From Brevundimonas sp. MF30-B (GTDB lineage Bacteria > Pseudomonadota > Alphaproteobacteria > Caulobacterales > Caulobacteraceae), in NCBI RefSeq assembly GCF_004683885.1, contig NZ_CP038440.1, forward strand, positions 902,001 to 966,000: 64,000 nucleotides of DNA. The letters are read 5' to 3'. Below are positions 55,525-64,000 of the stretch, piece after piece (positions within the stretch are counted from its first letter, which is position 1; each line of letters begins with the position of its first letter). The notes below the pieces were generated by a model. That model saw only the letters and a program-made list of their open reading frames with translations, was not told where the DNA came from and did not search any database. The position numbers and the translations under genes were made by a program.

Positions 55525-56007
55525 ATGGATCGGATCGAAAAACTCTGCGTCGAACGCGGCATGCGCATGACCGAACAGCGTCGGGTGATCGCCCGCGTTC
55601 TGTCGTCCGCTGAGGACCACCCGGACGTCGAGGAGCTGTACCGCCGCGCCTCGGCCATCGATCCGCACATCTCCATCGCCACCGTCTACCGCACTGTGCG
55701 CCTTTTCGAAGAGGCGGGTGTCGTCGAGAAGCACGACTTCGGCGACGGGCGCAGCCGCTATGAAGAGGCTGGCGACGACCACCACGACCACCTGATCGAC
55801 ACCAAGACGGGCGAGGTCATCGAATTCTTCGATGCCGAGATCGAGCGGCTCAAGACCGAGATCGCCCAGCGGCTGGGCTTCGAATTGGTCGGCCACAAGC
55901 TCGAGCTTTACGGCAAGGCCATCCCCGGCGCGTCGCCCGAGGACCGCGAAGGGCTGATCTATCGTCGCCAGGCCGCGACCGTGGACCCCGACAAGATCGA
56001 GGCGTGA
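55525..56007 (+). CDS. fur: Fur-family metalloregulator
   Basis: 160 aa from MDRIEKLCVERGMRMTEQRR (a GTG at 55498 would overlap the rimI stop). Winged helix with recognition region IATVYRTVRLFEEAG (~51-65), then metal sites in DDHHDHLIDTKTGEVIEF (H86, H87, H89) and H124. It lacks the CxxC pairs of E. coli Fur; only Cys8 is present, as in several alphaproteobacterial Fur proteins. Likely regulator of iron uptake. Mur (Mn) is an alternative. Confidence 0.9.
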   Translation: MDRIEKLCVERGMRMTEQRRVIARVLSSAEDHPDVEELYRRASAIDPHISIATVYRTVRLFEEAGVVEKHDFGDGRSRYEEAGDDHHDHLIDTKTGEVIEFFDAEIERLKTEIAQRLGFELVGHKLELYGKAIPGASPEDREGLIYRRQAATVDPDKIEA

Positions 56008-56055
56008 GGCGGCCGCCGCCTTGCCCACGCCCGTTTCGGCGACCATAAGCCGGAC

Positions 56056-57504
<1,449 letters not shown>

Positions 57505-57530
57505 GCCGCGCGATAGGGAAAAACTAATCC

Positions 57531-58532
57531 ATGGCGAGAGAGTCCGAGTTTCTGGCGCTGGACGACATGGCGTTGCGCGCCGTCATCGGGCCGAACAGCC
57601 GCCACGTCGCCCTGATCGAGGACGCCTTCAAGGTGCTGGTCGAGACGCCCGGCGGCGGCGTGTCGATAAATGGCTCGGCGCGCGATCGCGCCCAGGCCAA
57701 GCGCGTCATCGACACCCTGGCCCAGCGCGCCGAGACGGGCGCCGAGATCACCGAGGCCGATGTGCGCACCGCCGTCGGCGCCGCCATGTCTCAGCCGCGA
57801 CCGGGCCAGGGATCAAGCGCCAAGTCGGTCGCCGACACGCCCGCCCTGCCGGTGGGCCGCCGCGGCGCCATTGCACCAAAGACCGCCGCGCAGGCCCGCT
57901 ATCTGGAAATGCTGGGGCGCTGCGAACTGACGTTCGGCGTCGGGCCGGCGGGCACGGGCAAGACCTTCCTGGCCGCCGCCTATGGCGCGTCTCTCCTGCG
58001 ACGGGGGCAGGTGGATCGGCTGGTCATCACCCGCCCGGCCGTCGAGGCGGGCGAGAAGCTGGGCTTCCTGCCCGGCGACCTTAACGAGAAGGTCGATCCC
58101 TATCTGGCCCCCATCTGGGAGGCGCTGAACGACATCTTGGGCGTCGATGACGTACGCCGCCGCCGCGAGAAGGGCGAGATCGAAGCCGCCCCCATCGCCT
58201 TCATGCGCGGCCGCACGCTCAGCCACGCCTTCGTCATCATCGACGAGGCCCAGAACCTGACCCGCCTTCAGATGAAGATGGTGCTGACCCGCCTGGGCGA
58301 GGGCGCGCGCATGGTGGTCACGGGCGATCCGTCGCAGATCGACCTGCTGAACCCGCGCGATTCCGGCCTGCGCCATGCGCTGCGCATCCTGGAGAAGGTG
58401 GAGGGCGTCGGCGTCCAGGCCTTCAAGGCCGAGGACGTGGTGCGCCACGCCTTGGTCGAGCGGATCGTGCGTGCCTACGACGCCGACGCCGCCAGCTATC
58501 GCGCGGCGCCCGAGCTCGACGCGCCCGCATGA
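57531..58532 (+). CDS. ybeZ: PhoH-like ATPase (YbeZ)
   Basis: 333 aa. P-loop GPAGTGKT (138-145), Walker B FVIIDEAQNLTRLQMKM and VTGDPSQIDL, all PhoH family. An N-terminal KH-like segment (VALIEDAFKVLVETPGGGVSING) suggests RNA contact. YbeZ works with YbeY in ribosome and RNA maturation. ybeY overlaps by ATGA. Confidence 0.94.
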   Translation: MARESEFLALDDMALRAVIGPNSRHVALIEDAFKVLVETPGGGVSINGSARDRAQAKRVIDTLAQRAETGAEITEADVRTAVGAAMSQPRPGQGSSAKSVADTPALPVGRRGAIAPKTAAQARYLEMLGRCELTFGVGPAGTGKTFLAAAYGASLLRRGQVDRLVITRPAVEAGEKLGFLPGDLNEKVDPYLAPIWEALNDILGVDDVRRRREKGEIEAAPIAFMRGRTLSHAFVIIDEAQNLTRLQMKMVLTRLGEGARMVVTGDPSQIDLLNPRDSGLRHALRILEKVEGVGVQAFKAEDVVRHALVERIVRAYDADAASYRAAPELDAPA

Positions 58533-58972
58533 TCGAAATCGAGGTCGAGGATGAGGCCTGGCGCGCCATCGGCGCGGTCGAGGCCGTGGTCGAGCGCGCG
58601 GCCCAGGCGGCGTTGGGGACCGTAGAGGGCGACATCGTCGTTCTGCTGACCGACGACGCGGCCGTGGCCGAGATCAACGGCCGCTTCCGCGACAAGGACC
58701 GGCCGACGAACGTGCTGTCGTTTCCGGCGCCCGACAGCGCCCGTCCGCATCTGGGCGACCTGATCCTGGCGTCCGGCGTCTGCGCCGTCGAGGCGGCTGC
58801 TCAGGGCAAGGCGCTGGCCGACCATCTGACGCACCTGACCGTGCACGGCGTGTTGCATCTGCTGGGCCGCGACCACGAGGACGACGCCGAGGCCGAGGCC
58901 ATGGAGGCCGAGGAGCGCACCATCCTGGCCGCGCTCGGCGTGGCTGATCCCTATGCGCTGGAGCCTGACTGA
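58529..58972 (+). CDS. ybeY: Endoribonuclease YbeY
   Basis: 147 aa. Zinc-binding motif H106-GVL-H110-LLGRD-H116 preceded by NVLSFPAPDS and LGDLIL, diagnostic of YbeY. It acts in 16S rRNA 3'-end maturation and ribosome quality control. In most relatives a CorC-like CBS protein gene sits between ybeY and lnt; here lnt starts one base after the ybeY stop. Confidence 0.95.
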   Translation: MIEIEVEDEAWRAIGAVEAVVERAAQAALGTVEGDIVVLLTDDAAVAEINGRFRDKDRPTNVLSFPAPDSARPHLGDLILASGVCAVEAAAQGKALADHLTHLTVHGVLHLLGRDHEDDAEAEAMEAEERTILAALGVADPYALEPD

Positions 58973-58973
58973 A

Positions 58974-60551
58974 ATGCTGGACCGCGTGCTGACCGGCCGG
59001 TGGAGCCGCATTGCGTTGGCGCTGCTGGCCGGGGCGGGAATGGCGTTCGCCCACCCGCCGTTCGGCGTGCTGCCGGGCCTGCTGGGCTATCCGCTGCTGA
59101 TGCTGCTGGCCGAGCGGTCGGGGCGTGTGCGCGGGGGCTTTTGGGTCGGCTGGCTGGCCGGCTTCGCCTATTTCTTCATCGGCTGCTGGTGGGTGGCCGA
59201 GGCCTTCTTCGTCAATCCGGAACAGGCCTGGATGGCGCCCTTCGCCGCCAGCCTTCTGCCGATGGGGCTGGGCCTGTTCTTCGGGGCGGCGACGGCGCTG
59301 TATCGCCGGTTCGCGCCTGCGGGCGTGCGCCGCGTGCTGCTATTCGCCGCCCTGTTCTGCCTGTTGGAGTGGCTGCGCGGTCATGTGCTGACGGGATTTC
59401 CCTGGAACCCTGCGGGCGCTGCCTGGGCGGCCGGCGGGGCCATGTCGCAGTTCGCTTCTGTGGTCGGCGTCTATGGTTTGAGCCTCGTGACCGTCGCGGC
59501 CTTCGCCGCGTTCGGCGTGGTGTTCGACCCTGTGGCTCGGCCTCGGCGCGCGGCGGTGGCCGGCCTTGGCGCGGGCGCGCTCGTGGCCCTGTTCGTCTTC
59601 GGCCAGGCGCGGCTGTCGGCTGCGGTCGTCGCGCCGTCTCAGACCACCGTCCGCATCGTTCAGGCCAATGTCGATCAGGAGTCCAAATGGACGCCCGAGG
59701 CCTATCGCGGCATCGTCGATCGCTACCTGGCCCTGACTGCGCAACCGGGCGCCGTGACGCCTGACGTGGTGATCTGGCCCGAGGGCGCCCTGCCGGCCAC
59801 AGCCAACCAGGTCTTCTCCGGTCCTGACGCAGACCTGATCGCCGGCGCCCTGACGCCCGGCCAGACCCTGCTGATCGGCCTGGGCCGCGGCGAGATCGAT
59901 CCGGCGGCCGAGGGCGGGGCGCGCTATTTCAACAGCCTGTTCGCGCTGGAGCGTCTGCCCGAGGGCGGGATGCGGATCGCCGCCGTCTACGACAAGCACC
60001 GGCTGGTGCCGTTCGGCGAGTATCTGCCGCTGGGCGCGCTGATGAGCCGGCTGGGCGTGCGCAGTCTGGTGCATGTGCCGTCAGACTTCTCCGCCGGACC
60101 GACGCCAGCCCCGATCCGCCTGCCCAACGCCGCGCCGGTCCAGCCGCTGATCTGCTACGAGAGCCTGTATCCGGGCTTCACGCCGGGCGCCGAGGGGCGT
60201 CCCGCCTGGATCGCCAATGTCTCAAACGACGCCTGGTTTGGCCGCACATCGGGGCCGCGTCAGCATCTGAACCTGGCCAGCTATCGCGCCATCGAGACCG
60301 GCCTGCCGGTCGCGCGGGCCACACCGACGGGCATCTCGGCCATGATCGACCCCTGGGGCCGCATCGTCGACGGCGAACGGCTGGAGCCCGGAGAGGCAGG
60401 CGTGATCGATGCCCGCCTGCCTTTGCCGACCGGCGTCACGCCTTACGGCCGCTGGGGCGATGTGGGGTTCTGGATCCTGTGGGTGCTTCTGATCGCCTCA
60501 GGGCTGACGCCGCGCGGCGGCTTGAGACGAAAATCGCGCCTCGGCGAATAG
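58974..60551 (+). CDS. lnt: Apolipoprotein N-acyltransferase
   Basis: 525 aa from MLDRVLTGRWSRIALALLAG. Six or more N-terminal helices are followed by a nitrilase domain with catalytic E270 (IWPEGALP), K341 (YDKHRLVPFGEYLP) and C394 (LICYESLYPG), and one C-terminal helix (GFWILWVLLIASGL). It adds the third acyl chain to outer-membrane lipoproteins. The start at 58953 would overlap ybeY; the ATG one base after the ybeY stop is preferred. Confidence 0.96.
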   Translation: MLDRVLTGRWSRIALALLAGAGMAFAHPPFGVLPGLLGYPLLMLLAERSGRVRGGFWVGWLAGFAYFFIGCWWVAEAFFVNPEQAWMAPFAASLLPMGLGLFFGAATALYRRFAPAGVRRVLLFAALFCLLEWLRGHVLTGFPWNPAGAAWAAGGAMSQFASVVGVYGLSLVTVAAFAAFGVVFDPVARPRRAAVAGLGAGALVALFVFGQARLSAAVVAPSQTTVRIVQANVDQESKWTPEAYRGIVDRYLALTAQPGAVTPDVVIWPEGALPATANQVFSGPDADLIAGALTPGQTLLIGLGRGEIDPAAEGGARYFNSLFALERLPEGGMRIAAVYDKHRLVPFGEYLPLGALMSRLGVRSLVHVPSDFSAGPTPAPIRLPNAAPVQPLICYESLYPGFTPGAEGRPAWIANVSNDAWFGRTSGPRQHLNLASYRAIETGLPVARATPTGISAMIDPWGRIVDGERLEPGEAGVIDARLPLPTGVTPYGRWGDVGFWILWVLLIASGLTPRGGLRRKSRLGE

Positions 60552-60640
60552 CGGTCGGATAGTCTTCGGCGTGCGGGCCAGCTGTTCAACGGCGTGGAGA
60601 ATTCAGGTGACAGCGCCCCCGCACAGGCGCATCTCTTACA

Positions 60641-60656
60641 CGCTATAACGATTTCG
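60641..60656. promoter_or_regulatory. Shared XRE-operator-like motif, site C
   Basis: CGCTATAACGATTTCG matches CGCTGAAACGATTTCG at 53341-53356 in 14 of 16 positions and lies 16 bp before the XRE gene at 60672. It could be an operator overlapping a TATAAC -10 (60644-60649). Confidence 0.45.
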
Positions 60657-60671
60657 TGATGGGATACGACG

Positions 60672-61091
60672 ATGGCCAGAGGCGGCGGACCGGACGGTCC
60701 TCATCCGGTCGACAGACACGTGGGGCGGCGGGTGTGCGAAAAGCGCATCAGCCTGGGGTATAATCAGAGCGATCTGGGGCGCGCTCTAGGGCTGACCTTC
60801 CAGCAGATCCAGAAGTACGAGAAGGGCGCCAACCGGATTTCGGCGTCCAAGCTCTGGGACATCGCCCGGTTCTTCAAGGTGGACATCGGCTACTTCTTCG
60901 ACGGGTTGACCAACGCCGCGCCGGGCGTGGGCGAAGACGAGGCTCCGGCGTTCGAGCACGACTACCCCTCGACGCGCCATACGATCGAACTGGCTCGGTT
61001 GGCGCCCAGCCTGCCTGCACGCCATCAGAAGATGCTGCTCGAATTGGCCCGCGAACTGAGCGGCAACAGGACGGACGACGCGTCGGCTTGA
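60672..61091 (+). CDS. XRE-family regulator (SinR-like, Caulobacterales type)
   Basis: 139 aa, MARGGGPDGPHPVDRHVGRRV. HTH (~20-78: EKRISLGYNQSDLGRALGLTFQQIQKYEKGANRISASKLWDIARFFKVDIGYFFDG) with the same FQQxQKYExGxNRxSA core as the regulator at 54044. The C-terminal part (RLAPSLPARHQKMLLELARELSG) is a dimerisation-like helix. It sits downstream of lnt, as in relatives where metK usually follows. metK is not adjacent here. Confidence 0.9.
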   Translation: MARGGGPDGPHPVDRHVGRRVCEKRISLGYNQSDLGRALGLTFQQIQKYEKGANRISASKLWDIARFFKVDIGYFFDGLTNAAPGVGEDEAPAFEHDYPSTRHTIELARLAPSLPARHQKMLLELARELSGNRTDDASA

Positions 61092-61097
61092 GGCGGG

Positions 61098-61592
61098 CTA
61101 TTGGCCGGACCGCCGCTGGCCGAACGTCGGCGCTCTTTCCTTCTGCTCGGCCCAGTAGGTCGGCCCGTCATTCGGCTTGAACATCGTGCGCGGCGTGCCG
61201 TCGCGAGCAACCACCGCAAAGGTGTTGGTCGAGGCCTGATAGATCAGGGTATCGCCATTGGGCCGCTTGACGGTCTCGGCGTCGCGCGGCGTGCGCGTCG
61301 TGAAATCCTGCACCTTTTTCAGATAGTCGTCGGCGGAACGGGCGCCGAAAGCCGCGCCGTTGCGCTCGTACAGGCGTTGGACCTTGGCGTCGGCGGTTTC
61401 CCGGCGATTGGCGGTGACGGCGGTCTTTTCGACCGGCGCCGCCTGCGGTTCGGGGAAGCTGGCAGTGGCCGTCAGAGTGGCGCCCTCTCCGGGCGTCGAG
61501 CCCGACCGTTCGCGCGTCTCGACCGCCGATGCGCCATTGTCGCAGCCCGCGACGAACAGGGCGGCCGCAGCCGCACACATCACCACTCGCAT
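61098..61592 (-). CDS. Lipoprotein with BECR-toxin-like C-terminal domain
   Basis: 164 aa from MRVVMCAAAAALFVAGCDNG; longer starts lack RBS and signal-peptide logic. Signal peptide II with VAGC (C17) lipobox. A Thr/Ala/Pro-rich linker (~20-75) precedes a C-terminal domain (~83-155: LYERNGAAFGARSADDYLKKVQDF, RPNGDTLIYQASTNTFAVVARDGTPRTMFKPNDG). That block resembles the terminal domain of polymorphic RNase toxins (the Y..NTF.V...G..RT.FKP pattern), but the usual His before GxxFG is Asn. No immunity gene is adjacent, so a non-toxic role seems more likely. The assignment is from memory of the pattern. Confidence 0.7.
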   Translation of the reverse strand: MRVVMCAAAAALFVAGCDNGASAVETRERSGSTPGEGATLTATASFPEPQAAPVEKTAVTANRRETADAKVQRLYERNGAAFGARSADDYLKKVQDFTTRTPRDAETVKRPNGDTLIYQASTNTFAVVARDGTPRTMFKPNDGPTYWAEQKERAPTFGQRRSGQ

Positions 61593-61703
61593 GCCCACCC
61601 TCCTGGATACCCCTGAAGGACAACCTAAGCGGATCATTACGGTTCGTGCAATGTTCTTTTTGCGGCTTCTCGACCAAAAGCCCGCCGACGGCTAGAGGAG
61701 GCC

Positions 61704-62933
61704 ATGGCCCAGCCTGACCTGAGCGCACGCAAAATCCTGTTGATCGTCGGCGGCGGCATCGCCGCCTACAAGGCGCTGGAGCTGATCCGCCTGATCCGCA
61801 AGGCGGGCGGCGAGGTGCGTGTCGTCCTGACGACCGGCGGCGCCGAGTTCGTGACGCCGCTGTCATTGGCCGCCCTGTCCGGCCATCCGGTGCGCCAGGC
61901 CCTCTTCGCGCCCGACGAAGAAACCACCATGGGCCACATCGAACTGTCGCGCTGGGCCGATCTGGTGGTCGTGGCGCCGGCGACGGCGGGCCTGATCGCC
62001 AAGGCGGCCAACGGCATGGCTGACGACCTGGCCTCGACCACCCTTCTGGCCACCGACAAGCGGGTGCTGATGGCTCCTGCCATGAATGTGCGGATGTGGA
62101 CCCATCCTGCGGTCAAGACCAATGTCGACCGCCTGTCCGGTTTCGAAGGTTTTCACGGCGTGCGCTGGGTCGGGCCGGACGACGGCGAGATGGCGTGCGG
62201 CGAATACGGTCCGGGCCGTATGGCCGAGCCGGCCGCGATCCTTCAGGCCATCGGCGACCTGCTGGCTGGCGAGGCCGCGCGCCCCTTGGCCGGCCGCCGC
62301 GCGGTGGTGACGGCCGGGCCCACCTTCGAGCCGATCGACCCCGTGCGCGGCCTGACCAACCGCTCCAGCGGCAAGCAGGGCTACGCCATCGCCTCGGCCC
62401 TGGCGGCGCTGGGCGCCGAGGTCACCTTGGTGTCAGGTCCCACCGCTCTGCCGGTACCCTTCGGTGTGACGCGGGTGGACGTGGAGACGGCGGCCCAGAT
62501 GAAGGCGGCGGTCCAGGCGGCGCTTCCGGCCGACATCGCAGTGATGAGCGCCGCCGTGGCCGACTGGCGCGTAGACGACGTGGCGTCAGGAAAGATCAAG
62601 AAGGCGCCGGGCGGCCCCCCGTCCCTAGCCCTGATCGAAAACCCCGACATTCTGGCCGGCGTCTCCGCGCCCGGTCCTCGGCGACCCGCCCTTGTGATCG
62701 GCTTCGCCGCCGAGACCGCGGACCTGGAGGCCAACGCCCGCGCCAAGCTGTCCCGCAAGGGCTGCGACTGGATCGTCGGCAACGACGTGTCCGACGACGT
62801 CTTCGGCGCCGAGGGCAATCAGGTCATCCTGTTCACCCGCGACGGTCAGGCCGAGCCCTGGCCCCGCCAGTCCAAGACCGAGGTCGCGCGTCAGTTGGCC
62901 GACAGTGTCGCCCGCCATTTCGAGACCCGTTGA
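61704..62933 (+). CDS. coaBC: Bifunctional phosphopantothenoylcysteine decarboxylase / phosphopantothenate-cysteine ligase
   Basis: 409 aa, RBS AGAGGAGG upstream. CoaC domain (~1-185): [14 protein letters not shown]78 ([12 protein letters not shown]), PAMN (125-128), C165 ([16 protein letters not shown]). CoaB domain (~190-409): [40 protein letters not shown] and NDVS. It performs two consecutive steps of coenzyme A synthesis. dut overlaps its stop by one base (TGATG). Confidence 0.97.
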   Translation: MAQPDLSARKILLIVGGGIAAYKALELIRLIRKAGGEVRVVLTTGGAEFVTPLSLAALSGHPVRQALFAPDEETTMGHIELSRWADLVVVAPATAGLIAKAANGMADDLASTTLLATDKRVLMAPAMNVRMWTHPAVKTNVDRLSGFEGFHGVRWVGPDDGEMACGEYGPGRMAEPAAILQAIGDLLAGEAARPLAGRRAVVTAGPTFEPIDPVRGLTNRSSGKQGYAIASALAALGAEVTLVSGPTALPVPFGVTRVDVETAAQMKAAVQAALPADIAVMSAAVADWRVDDVASGKIKKAPGGPPSLALIENPDILAGVSAPGPRRPALVIGFAAETADLEANARAKLSRKGCDWIVGNDVSDDVFGAEGNQVILFTRDGQAEPWPRQSKTEVARQLADSVARHFETR

Positions 62934-63382
62934 TGAGCACTGTCCGCTTCCTGCGCCTGCCCCACGCCGAGGGCCTGGCCCTGCCGGCCTATGAGACCGC
63001 CGGCTCGGCCGGAATGGACCTGCGCGCGGCGGTGGCCGAGGACGCGCCGCTGACGCTTGAGCCCGGCCAGCGCGCCCTGATCCCCACGGGTCTGAAGATG
63101 GCGCTGGAGCCCGGCTTTGAGGCGCAGGTGCGCCCGCGCTCGGGTCTGGCGCTGAAGCACGGCGTCACCTGCCTGAACACGCCCGGCACCATCGACGCCG
63201 ACTATCGTGGCGAGGTCGGCGTCATCTTGATCAACCTGGGCCAGACGCCCTTCGTCGTCGGTCGGGGTGAGCGCATCGCCCAGATGGTCATAGCCCGCGT
63301 CGAACAGGCCGCGCCGGTCGAGGTCGCCAGCCTGGACGACACCGCGCGCGGCGCGGGCGGCTTCGGCTCCACGGGGCGCTAG
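62933..63382 (+). CDS. dut: Deoxyuridine 5'-triphosphate nucleotidohydrolase
   Basis: 149 aa starting at ATG 62933 (TGATG overlap with coaBC). All five dUTPase motifs are present: [45 protein letters not shown] and [10 protein letters not shown]. It hydrolyses dUTP to dUMP, limiting uracil in DNA and feeding dTMP synthesis. coaBC-dut is a common pairing. Confidence 0.98.
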   Translation: MSTVRFLRLPHAEGLALPAYETAGSAGMDLRAAVAEDAPLTLEPGQRALIPTGLKMALEPGFEAQVRPRSGLALKHGVTCLNTPGTIDADYRGEVGVILINLGQTPFVVGRGERIAQMVIARVEQAAPVEVASLDDTARGAGGFGSTGR

Positions 63383-63391
63383 AAAGCGACA

Positions 63392-63418
63392 AAAGGCCTT
63401 GCGGGGGCCGGGGCCTTT
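63392..63418 (+). terminator. Terminator-like hairpin after dut
   Basis: AAAGGCC (63392-63398) pairs with GGCCTTT (63412-63418), loop of 13 bases, ten bases beyond the dut stop. It overlaps the -35 and spacer of the RpoH promoter for dnaK. Confidence 0.55.
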
Positions 63419-63425
63419 CCCATAT
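63398..63425 (+). promoter_or_regulatory. RpoH (heat-shock) promoter of dnaK
   Basis: CTTGCGG (63398-63404) and CCCATAT (63419-63425), 14 bp apart, fit alphaproteobacterial sigma32 promoters. It lies about 143 bp before the dnaK ATG, giving a long leader. No CIRCE element is visible. Confidence 0.6.
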
Positions 63426-63567
63426 CCGAGCCAACCCGGAGAAACCCCGCTGTTGGTGGGGCCATCCATCGTCAGACCCAAGCTTTTCAACCCCTGGGGG
63501 CGGTCAAGCGCGGCGCTTCCTTCGAAGGCCGCCGCATCGCCCGCCGAACGGAGAGACAGAGACACCC

Positions 63568-64000
63568 ATGGCAAAGATCATCGGCATCGACCTGGGCACC
63601 ACCAACTCGTGCGTGGCCGTCATGGACGGCAAGAACCCCAAGGTCATCGAGAACGCGGAAGGCAACCGCACGACTCCGTCGGTCGTGGCCATCCAGGACG
63701 GCGGCGAAGTGTTGGTCGGCCAGCCGGCCAAGCGCCAGGCGGTGACCAACCCGACCAACACCTTCTTCGCCATCAAGCGCCTGATCGGCCGCAACTTCGA
63801 CGACCCCGTCGTGGCGAAGGACAAGGGCATGGTGCCCTATGAGATCGTCAAGGGTCCGAACGGCGACGCCTGGGTCAAGGCCCACGGAAAAGACTATTCG
63901 CCCCAGCAGGTCTCGGCCTACATTCTGGGCAAGATGAAGGAGGCCGCCGAGGCCTATCTGGGTGAAAAGGTCACCCAGGCCGTCATCACCGTTCCCGCCT
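63568..64000 (+). CDS. dnaK: Chaperone DnaK (Hsp70), 3' part beyond the window
   Basis: The first 144 codons are seen: [21 protein letters not shown] (phosphate-1 loop), [38 protein letters not shown], and VITVPA at the edge. Full DnaK is ~635 aa. The RBS GGAGAGACAGAGAC is slightly distant. It is the central ATP-dependent chaperone, also limiting RpoH activity. dnaJ is expected beyond the window. Confidence 0.97.
   Translation, partial: MAKIIGIDLGTTNSCVAVMDGKNPKVIENAEGNRTTPSVVAIQDGGEVLVGQPAKRQAVTNPTNTFFAIKRLIGRNFDDPVVAKDKGMVPYEIVKGPNGDAWVKAHGKDYSPQQVSAYILGKMKEAAEAYLGEKVTQAVITVPA

Noticed and set aside
58953-58973. Alternative lnt start overlapping ybeY
   Set aside because: It would add seven residues encoded within ybeY. 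The ATG at 58974, one base after the ybeY stop, gives the expected hydrophobic N-terminus.
61098-61592. Toxin-antitoxin or contact-inhibition system
   Set aside because: Only the domain resemblance is present. There is a lipoprotein anchor, a substituted key His and no immunity gene on either side, so it is kept as an unusual lipoprotein.

Overview
This is a very GC-rich (roughly 67-70 %) alphaproteobacterial chromosome segment. The gene set and several signals point to the Caulobacterales, most likely a Brevundimonas-like member of the Caulobacteraceae: a very large GdhZ-type NAD-glutamate dehydrogenase, a tsaB-rimI-fur-miaB-ybeZ-ybeY-lnt cluster, SinR-like XRE regulators, a perfect CtrA-type box and RpoH-type promoters. 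The genus is inferred from content and style, not from a marker gene. I see no prophage, insertion sequence, CRISPR array, tRNA or rRNA. This is almost entirely core chromosome.

Layout. (1) Bases 1-14395, minus strand, form one long directon. In transcription order it holds a small secreted basic protein, a PhoP/PhoQ-like two-component pair, an unknown 456-aa protein, the cytochrome c maturation genes ccmI-ccmE-ccmF-ccmH, a DegP/Do protease, a second two-component pair and glnE (cut by the window edge). Most neighbours overlap by 1-4 bases. (2) 14629-24.5 kb, plus strand: a small secreted protein, a Bcr/CflA transporter, an M1 peptidase lipoprotein, argD-argF, rplU-rpmA, a GNAT acetyltransferase and ilvA. 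Two short minus-strand genes are interspersed. (3) 24.5-38 kb: FKBP lipoprotein, DUF6356, gcdH, moeB, a hypothetical of atypical composition, a 2-hydroxyacid dehydrogenase divergent from an SH3 protein, fabA-fabB, glmM/glmS, galU, and asd-rarD. (4) 38-47 kb: zapE, a YbjN protein, mdh, a HIT protein, a Tim44-like protein with mltA, a HerA-like ATPase, an AI-2E family permease, a probable small RNA and an outer-membrane beta-barrel. (5) 47-64 kb: gdhZ, a universal stress protein, an NFU scaffold, two XRE regulators, tsaB-rimI-fur-miaB-ybeZ-ybeY-lnt, a third XRE regulator, an odd lipoprotein, coaBC-dut and the start of dnaK.

Most notable signals. Between the AI-2E permease and the outer-membrane gene there is a probable sRNA gene of about 120 nt. 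A near-consensus RpoH promoter (CCCTTGAA-N14-CCCCATTTA) is followed by two consecutive hairpins that both present the same polypyrimidine loop, then by a terminator hairpin. This resembles the C-rich, anti-Shine-Dalgarno-loop stress sRNAs of Alphaproteobacteria. Further signals are GTTCAG-N5-GTTCAG PhoP-type direct repeats in front of the PhoP/PhoQ-like operon, a shared AACGATTTCG/GAAACGAT motif ahead of three XRE regulators, and a terminator-like hairpin just downstream of the rplU promoter. There is also a perfect CtrA box between divergent genes, a 28-bp inverted array of 7-bp units between a response regulator and its kinase, and an RpoH promoter that overlaps the dut terminator in front of dnaK.
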